From assembly GCA_032622095.1 (NCBI GenBank), contig CP136061.1:252599582-252663581 (forward strand): a DNA stretch of 64,000 bases. Direction: 5' to 3'. The position numbers and the translations under genes were made by a program. This DNA comes from Siphonodentalium dalli. Taxonomy: Eukaryota > Mollusca > Scaphopoda > Gadilida > Siphonodentaliidae. The notes below the pieces were generated by a model that saw nothing but the letters and a program-made list of their open reading frames with translations, searched no databases and was not told where the DNA came from. Position 1 is the first letter of the stretch. Each line of letters begins with the position of its first letter. This document shows, in pieces, positions 10,731-22,139 of this stretch.

Positions 10731-11010
10731 TCAATCGGTTAGGGGTACAACTCCAAGCCGTTTCGCCTTCCAGCGCTGGCGATAAGGGTTCAAATCCACA
10801 TGTTTCCATCGTGGACTTTGTAACTCAAAATCGCTATCTGGGAAAGTTGCCGATGGCCGGTGGTTTGCCGCACATGGTCGATGAGTTTATCAGCCATTGA
10901 AATCACTGTTAGATTAGCCGTAAGTGTGCGGATTTCCTCCACCATTAAAACTGGCAATGTCGTGATATGGCCTTAGTGGCTAAAGCGACAAAACCCCAAT
11001 CAATCAATCA
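10731..11010 (+). mobile_element. tRNA-derived SINE, V-SINE-like
   Basis: The tRNA-like head has a box A-like GGCTCAATCGGTTAGGGGT and a box B GGGTTCAAATCC (10786-10797). A body with GGATTTCCTCCACCATTAAA and TGGCAATGTCGTGATATGG follows, and the end is an (AATC) repeat. This layout resembles the molluscan V-SINEs I know of (for example RUDI); the family assignment is from memory. Confidence 0.75.
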
Positions 11011-11514
11011 TGTAAAACGACACATTCTAGTTTGTATTGAAACGACTTGGGTATTTCGTAGTCAACAAATCGACAGTCAAAAATTGAGTCGAAGTCGACT
11101 AATCGACAACCCCCATTCCCATGGAAAACTTCCATTTTACTATGTGGCTTTGTCATAATGATAATGTATTTTGATCTACTGAACATTGTCAACAATGAAG
11201 TAAGTATCTACCTTTAATTAGGTCATCTAATTATTATTAATTAGGTCATCTAATTATTATTTGATATCGTTTTAAAATTGAATTAAATCACTGCAAGATA
11301 TCTGCTGTTAATGAGTTCCCATTTTTAGCGGATGTTAAATTGAGACTCGGAAGCAGTGCTCTTGGAAACCGGTGCTACTAAATTTGTATCCAGCTAATTA
11401 ATACCGGGTGTCTTTGCTTGCATTTGATTGTGTATAGGTTTCTCGTTTAGCGTTGTATTTTTGTGATGATAACCACACAAATTTCTTATACTTATTAGGA
11501 AAATGCTCACTATG

Positions 11515-11732
11515 TACAGTAATGCCCTAATTAATCGACTCCTTTAACCACAGCAGAATTATGGGTAACTTTTCAGGATTTAGTCAGAAATATGGCTTGT
11601 TGCCATTCATCGGGGAGCTCTCAGGGAGAGCTTTCCGGTGAATGGCAACAAGCCATATTTTCGACTAAATCCTGAAAAGTTACCATTAATTCTGCTGTGG
11701 TTAAGAGGTCGATTAATTAGAGCATTACTGTA
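11515..11732. mobile_element. Foldback MITE family H
   Basis: Second full copy of the element at 2514, with the same TACAGTAATGCCCTAA ends and ATATGGCTTGTTGCC stem. Confidence 0.85.
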
Positions 11733-12027
11733 CTTTTATTTGTATGCTAATCAGAGGCAATGAAATCAGAAAATAAACAAAAACAAATGCAATTTTTGTC
11801 ACAAACAAGATACAGAATGTGTTAAAATAATTGTTTTTATCGTGTTATAAATAGAACACAATTCAGGAAAAATGCTGGAACCATAGAGGAAAAATAAAAA
11901 TTAAAGTGAACTTGTTACGTGGGTCGAAAAATGACAAATATACATATTAAAAATTCTGACATACAGAGATATTGTACTATAAAAATGTATAATTGTTCAA
12001 ATTTGCCACGGGCAGTGTGAAACCTGG

Positions 12028-12232
12028 TTATATCTGATAATTTAATGCCGTTATTTTTGCAGGTACCGTGGATCTACCATACGTAATATCTTACCGATGG
12101 GCAGATTCTAAATTATATCTGATAATTTAATGATGTTATTATTACAGGTACCTTGGATCTACCATACATAATATCTTACCGATGGGCAGATTCTAAATTA
12201 TATCTGATAATTTAATGCTGTTATTATTACAG
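12028..12232 (+). pseudogene. Two decoy copies of exon 7 acceptor and start
   Basis: 85-bp units starting TTATATCTGATAATTTAATG contain acceptor-like TTTTTGCAG|GTACC (exon start 12063) and TATTACAG|GTACC (12148). Both continue in the exon 7 frame as GSTI(R/H)NILPMGRF and then TAA. The third unit is exon 7 itself. Confidence 0.9.
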
Positions 12233-12323
12233 GTACCTTGGATCTACCATACGAAATATCTTACTGATCGGCAGATTCCGGAAGCAACAATCTGACAGCA
12301 CGATTGGTATGAAGGAGAAGGAG
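12233..12323 (+). CDS. MAP3K5: ASK1-like exon 7 (third copy of a triplicated acceptor unit)
   Basis: Acceptor TTATTATTACAG, donor GTGTGT; 91 nt, phase 2 to phase 0. It reads YLGSTIRNILLIGRFRK and ends GMKEKE. Of three 85-bp tandem copies only this one lacks the TAA after GRF and runs on to a donor, so it is chosen as the functional exon. Confidence 0.9.
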
Positions 12324-12379
12324 GTGTGTACATTCACATTCAATAAATACATGACGGTGTGAAAAGACTCCCCCCTCCA

Positions 12380-12960
12380 CCCCGCACATCTAAACTGGTT
12401 TTGTCTAGTTTATCTCCAACAAAGTTGAAGACTGGAATCAGCTCATCAGTCTGTCCGTCTGTGGACACAAATTTGTCCAGAGTTCTTCTCAGTCATTTTT
12501 TAATCATTTTCCATGAAACTTGGCACAGACATCACCCACCATGGGAACCTGTGCACCTGCGATTATGACGTCTGTCTGACTTTTTTTGGTGGAGTTATCC
12601 CCCTTTTTCGACTTAGAAAATTTTCGCAACATGTATAATTTTGTCTGAGCTTTTATTCCTACGTTTTTAGGTTAAATATTTTTAAACTTGTCACAGATAT
12701 TTAGTACCATGGGAACCTGTGCACCTGCGATTATGACGTCTGTCCGACCTTTTTTGGTGGAGTTATCCCCCTTTTTCAACTTAAAATTTTTCAACTTAAT
12801 AATTTTGTCTGAGCTTTTATTCCTGCATTTTTAGGTCAATGTTTTTTTTTAACTTGGCACGATATTTAGTACCATGGGAACCTGTACACCTGCGATTATG
12901 ATGTCTGTCTGACTTTTTTTGTGGAGTTATTCCCCTTTTTCGACATTTTCGAAACATGCA
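12380..12960. repeat. Three diverged units of the CATGGGAACCTGTGCACCTG repeat
   Basis: Units of about 170 bp carrying ACCATGGGAACCTGTGCACC, GATTATGACGTCTGTC and GGAGTTATCCCCCTTTTTC. The same dispersed repeat flanks the 65-bp array at 39805, which arose inside it. Confidence 0.8.
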
Positions 12961-13534
12961 TAATTTTGTCCGAGCTTTTATTCCTACTTTTTTCTGTCAA
13001 TAGGTTTAAGATTAGGGTTAGGGGTTAGGGTTGTGCTCCTGCAATGATAATCTGTTATTTTATTATTTTTACTTAATGTTTACTGACATGTGAGACATCT
13101 TAGAGTTTTAAAAACACGGGGGGTATCCTTAGTCCTTTCAACATAGAATCGTATATCCTGGGACATATCTTTTGTTTGAGCCTGTAGTCAATAATTTTCC
13201 AGTCATTTTTTTCATATTATGCAAATTTTGGTCATATTTTGACTTTTAAGAGTTTTTTGCAGATTTGGTTATTTGTATGCAGCTCAGTTATAGACAATGC
13301 ACAAGTATTTATTCCATATAATATATTTCTATAAAGCCTCCGCTCCAAATGAAGCCACCCGGTCGGGGGACTCTGGCCAAGCGGCCTTTTATTATCTTGG
13401 ATTACGTCCTTCCCAGGTTTCAATTGGCACCATGGGGGTATTCCAGCACCCGAGGTACAGCTTTTTGTTGTCTCAGCTCTTTTTATTTGCATTGTTCAAT
13501 TTGTTTGAAACTAAAATCTTTTTTCTCTTTGTAG

Positions 13535-13603
13535 CTGTTTGAATTCTGGATGGATTTCTTTGTAGAAGCGACGAAACCACAAGTCGACAGCGTCAGCTTC
13601 CCG
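13535..13603 (+). CDS. MAP3K5: ASK1-like exon 8
   Basis: A 23-codon, phase 0 exon between TTCTCTTTGTAG and GTATGC. It encodes LFEFWMDFFVEATKP, matching the segment LNFWLDIIFEAT of vertebrate ASK1, and ends VSFP just before the next conserved strand. Confidence 0.9.
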
Positions 13604-13794
13604 GTATGCCATGTCTAAATGTTTCAGTCAGACATAACTTAGTTATTATTGAAACCAAAAGATACAAAAATCCCAGGCTTTGTAGAGATAATAGAAAGTG
13701 TTCACAAAAGAAAATGAAGAATAATTTATTCTACATTATAATAAATATACTGAACAAAGAAATGACCTCTTTAAAAAACTTGACATTATTGAAG

Positions 13795-13960
13795 TCCCAC
13801 TTAATTTTCGAGTCACCAGATCACATATATACAACATATTCCATATTATATACCATTTGAAAGAGGAAGCTCCAAAACATTGTATGATTAACATATCCGG
13901 TTGAATAAACTGTGAACATATTGTTTTTGTCAAGGTACTGACGTGTGTTTTGTGTTTAAT
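13795..13960 (+). mobile_element. MITE family G, left arm upstream of exon 9
   Basis: Contains CCCACTTAATTTTCGAG and ACCATTTGAAAGAGGAAGCT as in the complete copy at 50249-50727, in the same orientation. The inverted partner lies downstream of exon 9. Confidence 0.75.
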
Positions 13961-14031
13961 TTCGATCTGGTCTGTATTACATGCAAATGAGGAATAATAA
14001 TGAAATTTACCATAAATTATGTTTTTTTTAG

Positions 14032-14103
14032 GTTCTGATTCTGGAACCAGATAAGGGTTATGTGCCTTCATATATGCGGATAAACAAAGATGATGAAAAT
14101 AAG
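14032..14103 (+). CDS. MAP3K5: ASK1-like exon 9: start of PH-like segment
   Basis: A 24-codon, phase 0 exon with acceptor TTTTTTTAG and donor GTAATT. It reads VLILEPDKGYVPSYMRIN, matching the strand VLVIEPTKVYQPSYVSIN of vertebrate family members. A family A MITE begins 20 bases past the donor, and inverted copies of MITE G flank the exon. Confidence 0.9.
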
Positions 14104-14122
14104 GTAATTATACCCAGACCTG

Positions 14123-14490
14123 TTAACCCTTTACCCAACAGAACGGCCCTGTGCCAATGCATTCTCTTATATATGCGAGTCGACCATAGGTCGCCTCGCA
14201 TATATAAGAGAATGCATTGGCTTAACACATTAAAAATTATAAAATTGTTAAAGAATGTAAGAAAAAATGGTAAAAAAAGATTTTTTTTAGGCCAATGCAT
14301 TCTCTTATATATGCGAGGCGACCTATGGTCGACTCGCATATATAAGAGGATGCATTGGCACAGGGCATAACTGTAACTATCACAATGTGGTCAAGGAGCC
14401 GGTTCCAATGATATCCATATTTGTATCGTTTTATTGAGACAGACCCAAGATAATTTAGGCTGTTGCAGCTTTATTTGGCCGGTTAGAAGG
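14123..14490. mobile_element. TTAA MITE family A, right end missing, two hairpins
   Basis: Begins TTAACCCTTTACCCAACAGA. It carries the 69-bp palindrome at 14153-14221 and again, inverted, at 14291-14359, and runs to TTTATTTGGCCGGTT, where the terminal TTAA expected from other copies is missing. Confidence 0.85.
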
Positions 14491-14815
14491 TGCCCATATA
14501 GTAATAGAAAATAGCTGAAATCATAAAATCATTTCCCCCATTATGGCTCACAGAGTGCAACAGAATTCAAACTATAGTTCATTTTCAATCGAAGGAGAAT
14601 AACTCTATATCTAAATATATAGAGTTATTCTCCTTCTTTTGAAAATAACACTTTGTGTAGAAATTTCAGCAGTGAACAGATGTCCGTTTCTCAACAAAAA
14701 CAACAAGTTCACAGTTTATTACATCGGATAAGTTGAAAATACAATATTTTGGAGCTTCCTCTTTCAAATGGTATATAATGTGGCATATATTTTATATAAT
14801 GTGATTTGGGCGTTT
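14490..14815 (-). mobile_element. MITE family G, inverted copy downstream of exon 9
   Basis: GGAGCTTCCTCTTTCAAATG and GAGTTATTCTCCTTC match family G in reverse, opposite to the arm at 13795. It contains a small palindrome around TATCTAAATATATAGAG. Confidence 0.75.
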
Positions 14816-15143
14816 GAAAATACCGTGGGAACCTGCACACCTGCTATTATGAGTTCTGTCTGACTCCTTTTAGAGGAGTTATTAACCTTTTTCAAGTTAC
14901 AAATATTTTGTAACCCTATTAATTTGTCGGACCTTGTATTACTTCATTTATTGGTCAATATTTTAAAAACTTGGGATTATTATTGACCATCATCTCAATT
15001 ATTATATTATTATATAGCTATATGCTTTTGGCTTGAAGGGGTTAAAACACAACCCGTATCTATATTACATAATGTATTTAATACTAACACATGATATTAT
15101 CCCCTCTCCAGTTGAGCTACAGTGTCATTGACACTTTTATTCT

Positions 15144-15382
15144 GGGCTATGCTTTTGGCACGTTCAACCGAGTGATGAGGATAAATAATAATAATAATAA
15201 ATATAATTTGTTTATTTTTGTAGGCTGTATGCTTTTAGCATGTTCAACTGAGCTTGAGTTAATTTGAGATAATATGCTATGATTTATTGATTTTTTTAGG
15301 CTGTATGCTTTTAGCATGTTCAACTGAGCTTGAGTTAATTTGAGATAATATGCTGTGATTTATTGATTATTGATTTTTTTAG
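15144..15382 (+). pseudogene. Three upstream copies of the exon 10 acceptor side
   Basis: Copy a (15144-15187) matches exon 10 best (TGCTTTTGGCACGTTCAACC) but has lost the AG. Copies b (from 15224) and c (from 15300) keep pyrimidine-rich acceptors ending TTTTTGTAG and TTTTTTTAG, but read AVCF then TAG in the exon frame. Exon 10 is the fourth copy. Confidence 0.9.
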
Positions 15383-15471
15383 GCTGTTTGCTTTTGGCAT
15401 CTTCAACCGAGTGACGGGGATAAATCACAGCATGATTGGAGTTTCTCCGCATCGACAATAAAGGGTGTCAG
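15383..15471 (+). CDS. MAP3K5: ASK1-like exon 10, with repeated splice sites on both sides
   Basis: Acceptor GATTTTTTTAG, donor CAG|GTAACT; 89 nt, phase 0 to phase 2. It reads AVCFWHLQPSDGD, then DWSFSASTIKGV, the PH-like segment containing the conserved LWHV-type strand. Copies of its first bases lie upstream (15144-15330), and its last bases plus donor are amplified downstream in a 27-bp array. Use of any later donor puts a TAA in frame directly after GTC AGG. Confidence 0.9.
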
Positions 15472-16197
15472 GTAACTATCGACGATAAAGGGTGTCAGGT
15501 AACTATCGACGATAAAGGGTGTCAGGTAACTATCGACGATAAAGGGTGTCAGGTAACTATAGACGATAAAGGGTGTCAGGTAACTATTGACGATAAAGGG
15601 TGTCAGGTAACTATAAAGGGTGTCAGGTAACTAAAGGGTGTCAGGTAACTATTGACGATAAAGGGTGTCAGGTAACTATCGACGATAAAGGGTGTCAGGT
15701 AACTATTAACGATAAAGGGTGTCAGGTAACTATCAACGATAAAGGGTGTCAAGGTAACTATCGACGATAAAGGGTGTCAGGTAACTATCGACGATAAAGG
15801 GTGTCAGGTAACTATCGACGATAAAGGGTGTCCGGTAACTATCGACGATAAAGGGTGTCAGGTAACTATCAACGATAAAGGGTGTCAGGTAACTATCGAC
15901 GATAAAGGGTGTCAGGTAACTATCGACGATAAAGGGTGTCGGGTAACTATCGACGATAAAGGGTGTCAGGTAACTATCGACGATAAAGGGTGTCAGGTAA
16001 CTATCGATGATAAAGGGTGTCAGGTAACTATCGACAATAAAGGGTGTCAGGTAACTATCGATGATAAAGGGTGTCAGGTAACTATCGACGATAAAGGGTG
16101 TCGGGTAACTATCGACGATAAAGGGTGTCAGGTAACTATCGACGATAAAGGGTGTCAGGTAACTATCGACGATAAAGGGTGTCAGGTAACTATTAAC
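15472..16197 (+). repeat. 27-bp minisatellite made of the exon 10 end plus its donor
   Basis: Counting the exon's own copy there are 28 units of AAAGGGTGTCAGGTAACTAT plus CGACGAT. Two units (near 15600-15640) are shortened. GTAACT is intact in every unit; the preceding CAG is changed in units 12, 15, 19 and 25 of my count. The 27-bp period preserves frame, but each unit has a TAA in the exon frame. Confidence 0.95.
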
Positions 16198-16203
16198 TTT
16201 TCC

Positions 16204-16290
16204 TGAAGCTTCGTGGTCCAGTGGTTAGTGCGTTGGACTTGTCTTCGCTGTCAACACAGCGAGATGAGTTCACAGCCCACCGCTGGTCTA
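16204..16290 (+). repeat. tRNA-like sequence, probably a SINE head
   Basis: CGTGGTCCAGTGGTTAGTGC fits a tRNA D-arm and box A, and GAGTTCACAGCCC is a weakened box B. No matching acceptor stem is seen, so it is not called as a tRNA gene. Confidence 0.4.
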
Positions 16291-16309
16291 TTATTTTCAC
16301 ACTGCAGTG

Positions 16310-16967
16310 CAGGGTTCGCACGGGCCTTGAAAACTCCTTGAATTTTCTGCTTGTATTGGAAAGTCCTTGAATGAATTTTATTTCTTGAAAAGTACTTGAA
16401 TTTCCCACTAATAGCTTGAAAAGTACTTGAATTCTAGTCATCGCGGAGTTTGATAGGGGAAACAACCGATTCAGTGTCATTTGATCGTTGACTTTCTCTC
16501 GGGGAACGCAAATCGAACACAAGTACAGCGAACTGATGCCTCACTTCATTATGTTTAGCTAGAAGCGCGTAAAGTGATGACATGTACGCAACTATACCTA
16601 ACCGGTACTGCATGAACTCGTGACGTGTGCGCATGTTGTTTTGTTTGTAAAAGCACGTGCTTTTCTAAGAAATAATTTTTCGCTTCGCAAGTTCTTTTCA
16701 TCTTCCAACAATAGGGAAAATGTACTTTCAACAATCAATGGTTAAACAGGCCAGAATACGCAATCATTTGACCTCAGTAAAATGGGAGAAAGCGCACTGA
16801 AATCTCATGCAAAATTGGAAAAACATCGAGCTGCTGCTGGGGGCCAATTGGCCCCCAGACCCCGGCCTGTTGTGGCAAGACTCGCTGCACTCAGCAGAGT
16901 TTTTCAGCCTTGAAAATGGCCTTGAGTTGGCCTTGAATTTTATCTGGCCTTGCCTGTATGAACCCTG
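16310..16967 (+). mobile_element. Short hAT-like element with CCTTGAAAA repeats and BED-finger remnant
   Basis: Ends CAGGGTTCGCACGGGCC and, inverted, CAGGGTTCATACAGG; GCAGTG flanks both sides (16304-16309 and 16968-16973). CCTTGAA motifs fill both subterminal regions. The + strand at 16782 reads MGESALKSHAKLEKH, the C-terminal half of a BED-type zinc finger, closely like MGESALTSH in the element at 51978. Confidence 0.85.
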
Positions 16968-17271
16968 GCAGTGGCTTGGCGAATTGATCGATGTGCAATT
17001 GTCCGATTGTACGCTGTTCATATTTTGTGCCAAGTTGTGACCCTTGAGCAAGGTCTCCTGTACTGTGTCTATTTTGTACCACCCATGCGTCGAAAAGGGT
17101 ACCCGATTATGAGCAGTGGAAGATATTGTCACATTGTGGCTGTACCTCCCCATGTCCCTGGGGAGCAGTAGATGGTTACTGAGTGTTCAGGCTCATCAGG
17201 GTAATAATTGTCACACGCATTGGAACGGGTACTTAATCGATTATTATTATTATTATTCCTGCTCGTCTTCT

Positions 17272-17450
17272 GTATTTAACCCTTTCTATACTAAATTACC
17301 CTTTTCTTTACTAAATGGATTCATCCATTCAGTTATAAAAGTATACATTGTAAGGGTCTATTATTCACATGAAGGGGTGTCCAGAAAAAAATAAGCAGAC
17401 GACAGACATTAAACAGTGCAGAAGGATTCATATTCCTTGGTGAGAAATAT
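17272..17450. mobile_element. TTAA MITE family E, fragment
   Basis: AACCCTTTCTATACTAAA, CAGTTATAAAAGTATACATTG and CAGAAGGATTCATATTC match the family E element at 32765-33200. Confidence 0.65.
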
Positions 17451-17639
17451 TCAGATAATAAGTCGTTTGTTGAACTTATTAGCGAGTTTGCGATACCCGT
17501 TGGACGGGAACGGGTACGGGTAGATCGGTTAACATCGTCACGGTAACTTGGGTACTTTCGATGTAGCGCATAAAGCGATAACGATTTGGAACGGGTAGAT
17601 GTGTCACCTTTCACTACGATTTTCTCACTCAAAGGTTCA

Positions 17640-20008
17640 TTAATTCAATGAAATTCCAGTTAGCTATGCGTTAATCTATTTATTAAAGATTCCATGGGCA
17701 AATATCAAAGATAAAGTTGTCATTTAAACCCAAGTTTTATGTTCAAATTATCGAGGCGGCTTCTAGCACTTAGATAAATACGGAACGCCGATATTTCACT
17801 AACAACTGTGTTCAGTGCATTAATGACAGGTTGTGTTAATTGAGTGAGTTGATGGTGCTATAGACACAATTTCGACACATTGCAGGGACGTGGCTATAAC
17901 TGGTATCCGCGTTAGGAAGGGTGCCCACCTAACTACACCCCTTGAAGTTGAACCATATCAAATTACATGTTTGCGCGTAAATTCCATTTGCATGCACCTC
18001 CCCTGGGCTTTGGTTTTTCCCCCAACTGGTTCCTCACAACTGCTTGGATAGTAGCATATTCTAAATGAATCAGTAGTCTTTTTGTCACTATCCGGGTGGG
18101 CATATATATAATCCACTGGGCCGACCATGGAGTACAAAAAATGTGTGAACCTGAAAAATCCTAATATCTTAATATCTAGTGGTCTAACGCCATGCAAATT
18201 CACTTTCAATTTTTGTTTCTTAAATTAATTACCAGTTTCTGACTGACCACTGACCACCCGATCGACCATGGTTCGGCACGGTGTGAAAAATGTTTTAAAT
18301 TGGAATTTGCTAAATCCTAGCATCCAGACTGGCATCAAACTGTCCAAGTGTTGGAGTTGTTGAGAGCTGCTGACACCCCCCCCCCCCCCCCCCCCCCCCC
18401 CATAAAGGTAAAGGTTGGAAAATTTCCAAAAGTTTCTGATAGTCATTTCAGTCCAAATTGTTTACAAAAAAAAAGGAAATTATGCAAATGTTGGTCTAAA
18501 AACAACAAATTATCCATTAATAAATTGTTGAAAAATCCAAGTACGAGAACAAATTCAACCTTTGAAATTTACAACAAATTTTGTGTCAGGTATATGAAAT
18601 TTCCAATCTTGAACATTTGACCAAAGTTGGGGTGAGACATCCCTGTCGCCAATTTCCCTGTCTCTACCCATTGTACAAGGGTATCAATATATTGTGGATT
18701 TATCCATGTATATATTGCAAATTTGAATACAACCGTTTAGTTACTTTATCGTATGTATGTGGGGACTGGTTTCTCATTTTAATATATATTTACCATCTGA
18801 AAGGACATGGCGCATTTGAACCACAGTGCTGGTGTATATCGTTTTTGGGATAATACAGGTCGCTAAAGACACGAAATACCTATACAAACTCTACGAAATC
18901 TAAGCATAATCAGAGCGAGTTTCAGCTGTTTTCTGTTTTTCGCATAGAAGTGAAGCAAATGCTCTTTTTCAATCCATATAATAAACAGACTACATTTTAA
19001 CATATTTTATTGTTACAACAAATAAAGATTACAAACCAATGTTACTTAAAGGTACTCAACCCGACCAGACGGTTCCCATATCATCAAGTTACAACAACAA
19101 CAACAACATTTCTTCAAAATACGCTTTTGTCATCAGAATCCATTAATTAAAAAAAAACGCTTTATTTATCAACATGTTGTTCAACGAAATATGGCCGTAT
19201 TGTCACGACATTTGTCCGTATTACCACTTGATTTTAGAGTTATCCATCTTCGTCAAATTTTTCCGAGGCCGTCGGTTTGATGACACTTTTCTGCCACAAA
19301 TAATTACACATTTCAAGAAATAACAAATTTCAAAAATCACATATCTGATCACTCTGAGCTTTGATGGGTGGGTTCATCGACTCGAATCTAATATTTTTAC
19401 CCCGACCCGCAAAGCTAAAAAATGTAACTTGTGAGTGTTAATTCGGATTATGCCTCTTTAATATGACTTAATATTCCCCAACTAAAATGAGGGACAAATT
19501 CGGTCTCATGTCTGACTAAAGGTACGAGTCGTATATTGTTAGACCCTATTATCTGAACATTGTCCACTGGGTCAGGCAGATTGCAATATTTAATGTTTTT
19601 TAGTTCAAGTTTTGTTTGGTGAAAACAAATAATTCCATCTGAGACTTTTAATGTGGAAAACAAGGTTTTATTTTAGTGAGAATGGTAGATTACAATATTT
19701 AACGCTGTTTTGTTTAATGAAACCAAATTTTTCAAATTTGGACTACTAACAAATTTCTCTTTCGTAAACTTACAAATAATGACATTGAATTTTCTCTAAA
19801 TCAAATCAGTCTTATGTGTATGATTCAATTAGGTTTCCGTTAGCTGCCACATGCCCATGGGATCAGTTGGAGAATATTTAGCAACATTTTCCCCAACTCA
19901 TTTCTGATCTGAAGGCCTGACAACAATAAATAAAAAAATAGAGATGTCAACTTTAAAAAGGGCCTGAATTCAAATTAGTTAAACAGATATATACATATTA
20001 TTTCTCAC
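17640..20008. other. Intron 10, unassigned stretch
   Basis: AT-rich sequence with a 26-C run at 18376-18401 and no exon, tRNA or transposon I can recognise. The short open frames here show no family signature. Confidence 0.6.
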
Positions 20009-20474
20009 ATATGTGACCCGCCATATAAAATCCAGTCGTAAGTCGGGATTTTTTTTACCCTGTGCCAATGCATTCTCTTATATATGCGACTCGACCATAG
20101 GTCGCCTCGCATATATAAGAGAATGCATTGGCCTAACAATTTTTTACAATTTTAATAATTTTTTCTTGTATTCTTTAACAATTTTATAATTTCACCCATA
20201 CAGAGCCCCAGACAAACATGAGCAGACGACACTCTTCTATATGCTTTTATATATGTGTGGGGCTCCCTGCAGGGTAATGGATGTTTTTTATTTTATGTCC
20301 TAAAAATTGTAAGAAACATTTATTTAAAAAAAATGATAAAAAATTGTTAGGCCAATGCATTCTCTTATATATGCGAGGCGACATATGGTCGACTCGCATA
20401 TATAAGAGAATGCATTGGCACAGGGTAAAAAAAATCCCGACTTACGACTGGATTTGATATGGCGGGTCACATAT
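20009..20474. mobile_element. MITE family I with paired 69-bp palindromes
   Basis: Long terminal inverted repeats starting TATGTGACCCGCCATAT, then GTCGTAAGTCGGGATTTT. The palindromes sit at 20064-20132 and 20351-20419 in opposite orientation. The spacer carries CCCATACAGAGCC, also found near 45590. Confidence 0.85.
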
Positions 20475-21927
20475 ATGCCCAAAATGATATAGTTTAGGCC
20501 AAAAAAAAAAGGGTTTTGATTCTCGGGCATAGCCGCGTCTGGAAAAAAGGCCCGCGTTGAAGCATTTTATTACGATTTTCAAATTGACCGAACCTGTCAA
20601 ATGATAACACGAAAATAGGAAATTAGAAAAGAGAAATTAGTTATGTTTCAAACATCGAATATGATAGACATACAATGGTGTATGTGTTGGTATTCAACAA
20701 CAGACACTAGGCAATGATAACTACGAGGTATATTGTCACCACAAGCTGCCCAAACCCCAAGTTTATTAAGTCAAATGTGTTTCCGTGCTGTAAACAATTA
20801 TGTGATTTCCAATTTCGTGAACACAAACCGGAAAGAAATATGGTGCGTATTGGCGATGTGTATGCTGGTTTAATTTAATAGTATTTGAAGTTTTTATGGC
20901 TAGCATGTATAGTTACTATAGTATAGATGGATAAATATTAAAGTATATAGATAGATATAAAATTTATAATCCCGATTTAAACTTTGTTTGTTTTAGTTCT
21001 GTTTCCGTCTTTGTCATATTCCGTGTTTTATATACGCAGTAACAGAGAACGCGAATCGAATGGACCTCAAACCATTCTTACCAACAATTCTGTCCATGGA
21101 TGCGTATTCTCTTTAACAGTGTTTAAATTCACCGATGTTACTGAATATATTTGCCGACAAAATTATCCGAGAGCACCATTTTATAGTGTGCAAATATATT
21201 TTTAATCGTTGTATTTTGGCTTGTTGGAAATAAAGCGTGATCCATAACCGAAAAATCATAATTTTATTCCCGATGATTCAGTGATTTTAGAAATTAGAGA
21301 CACTCGGTAGTCAGTGTCAAGGCCGTTAACTGTGCATAGATCATAGATGTACTAAACTGTGAATACTTGTGTGCCTTTGAATGCAGAAAATCAAGAAACA
21401 GGTAACTGAGGTGTGGCAGATGCAAACTAAAATTAAATGCAACAAACAGTCTATGACATTTAAATAAAAAATATGAAGTGTTTTCCATGTTACTGACATT
21501 GAAAAAAATCTCCTTATTTTTCACTAAATTTGAGGACAAATCTCCCTATTTCCAATTATGAAAGTGAACAGGTCTGATATAAATAGATATATACTATAAA
21601 AAGGTACATACATATATCAAATATACCAACAATATATATATGATGTACGGGTAGTATAATGTGATAATTGGTCATTCTTTATAGTGGAATACATTAGTTT
21701 ATATCAAAACAATGTTCTCCTTAGATGTTCTTAACCTGGGAAGGTATAATAACCCATGCTAACTATGGGCATTATCCCCATAACAAAAATAAAAAATAAA
21801 AATAAAACACTCACTCCCTCATCGAATCTCCAAAAAAATTGCCCGAGAATCAAAACAATTTATTTTTTTGGCCTTAGCATGTAACTTTCATATAAATAAT
21901 ACTGGTTTATGTCAAAGTACGGTTAAC
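20475..21927. other. Intron 10, unassigned stretch
   Basis: No coding similarity, RNA gene or repeat family recognised on either strand. Confidence 0.6.
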
Positions 21928-21999
21928 TTACTCTTCTATAACAGACGTTGGAAAATGTTCCACATAGTTACATTTAAAATATATTTGGTTAGTTTTGTA

Positions 22000-22139
22000 G
22001 TGGGAGGGTGAAACATGTTTTGTAGTGAAATATTGTTTTTCTGTTTTGAGTCTGTATAAAATATGTTTGGGTTTTGTAGTGGGAGTATGTTTCGTTAGTT
22101 TTGTAGTGGGAGTGTGAACTATTGTTTTTATGCTTTCAG
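22000..22139 (+). pseudogene. Decoy copy of exon 11 acceptor
   Basis: GAAATATTGTTTTTCTGTTT then GAG|TCTGTATAAAA (exon-like start 22051) repeats GAACTATTGTTTTTATGCTT then CAG|TCTGTACAAG of exon 11 at a distance of 89 bases. TTTTGTAGTGGGAG recurs three times around it. From the decoy the frame runs 22 codons and stops at TGA. Confidence 0.75.

Noticed and set aside
13010-13036. Interstitial telomere repeat (TTAGGG-like)
   Set aside because: Only about three imperfect units, too short to mean more than chance.
14058-14370. Recurring peptide frames with RVDHRSPRIYKRMHW on both strands
   Set aside because: They are translations of the 69-bp palindrome and recur at every copy of it.
15472-16197. 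CRISPR-like array
   Set aside because: Units are contiguous 27-mers with no unique spacers, and the host is a eukaryote. The same applies to the 45-, 61-, 65- and 68-bp arrays.
16204-16290. Functional tRNA gene
   Set aside because: Box B is degraded and no acceptor stem pairs, so it is listed only as a SINE-like remnant.
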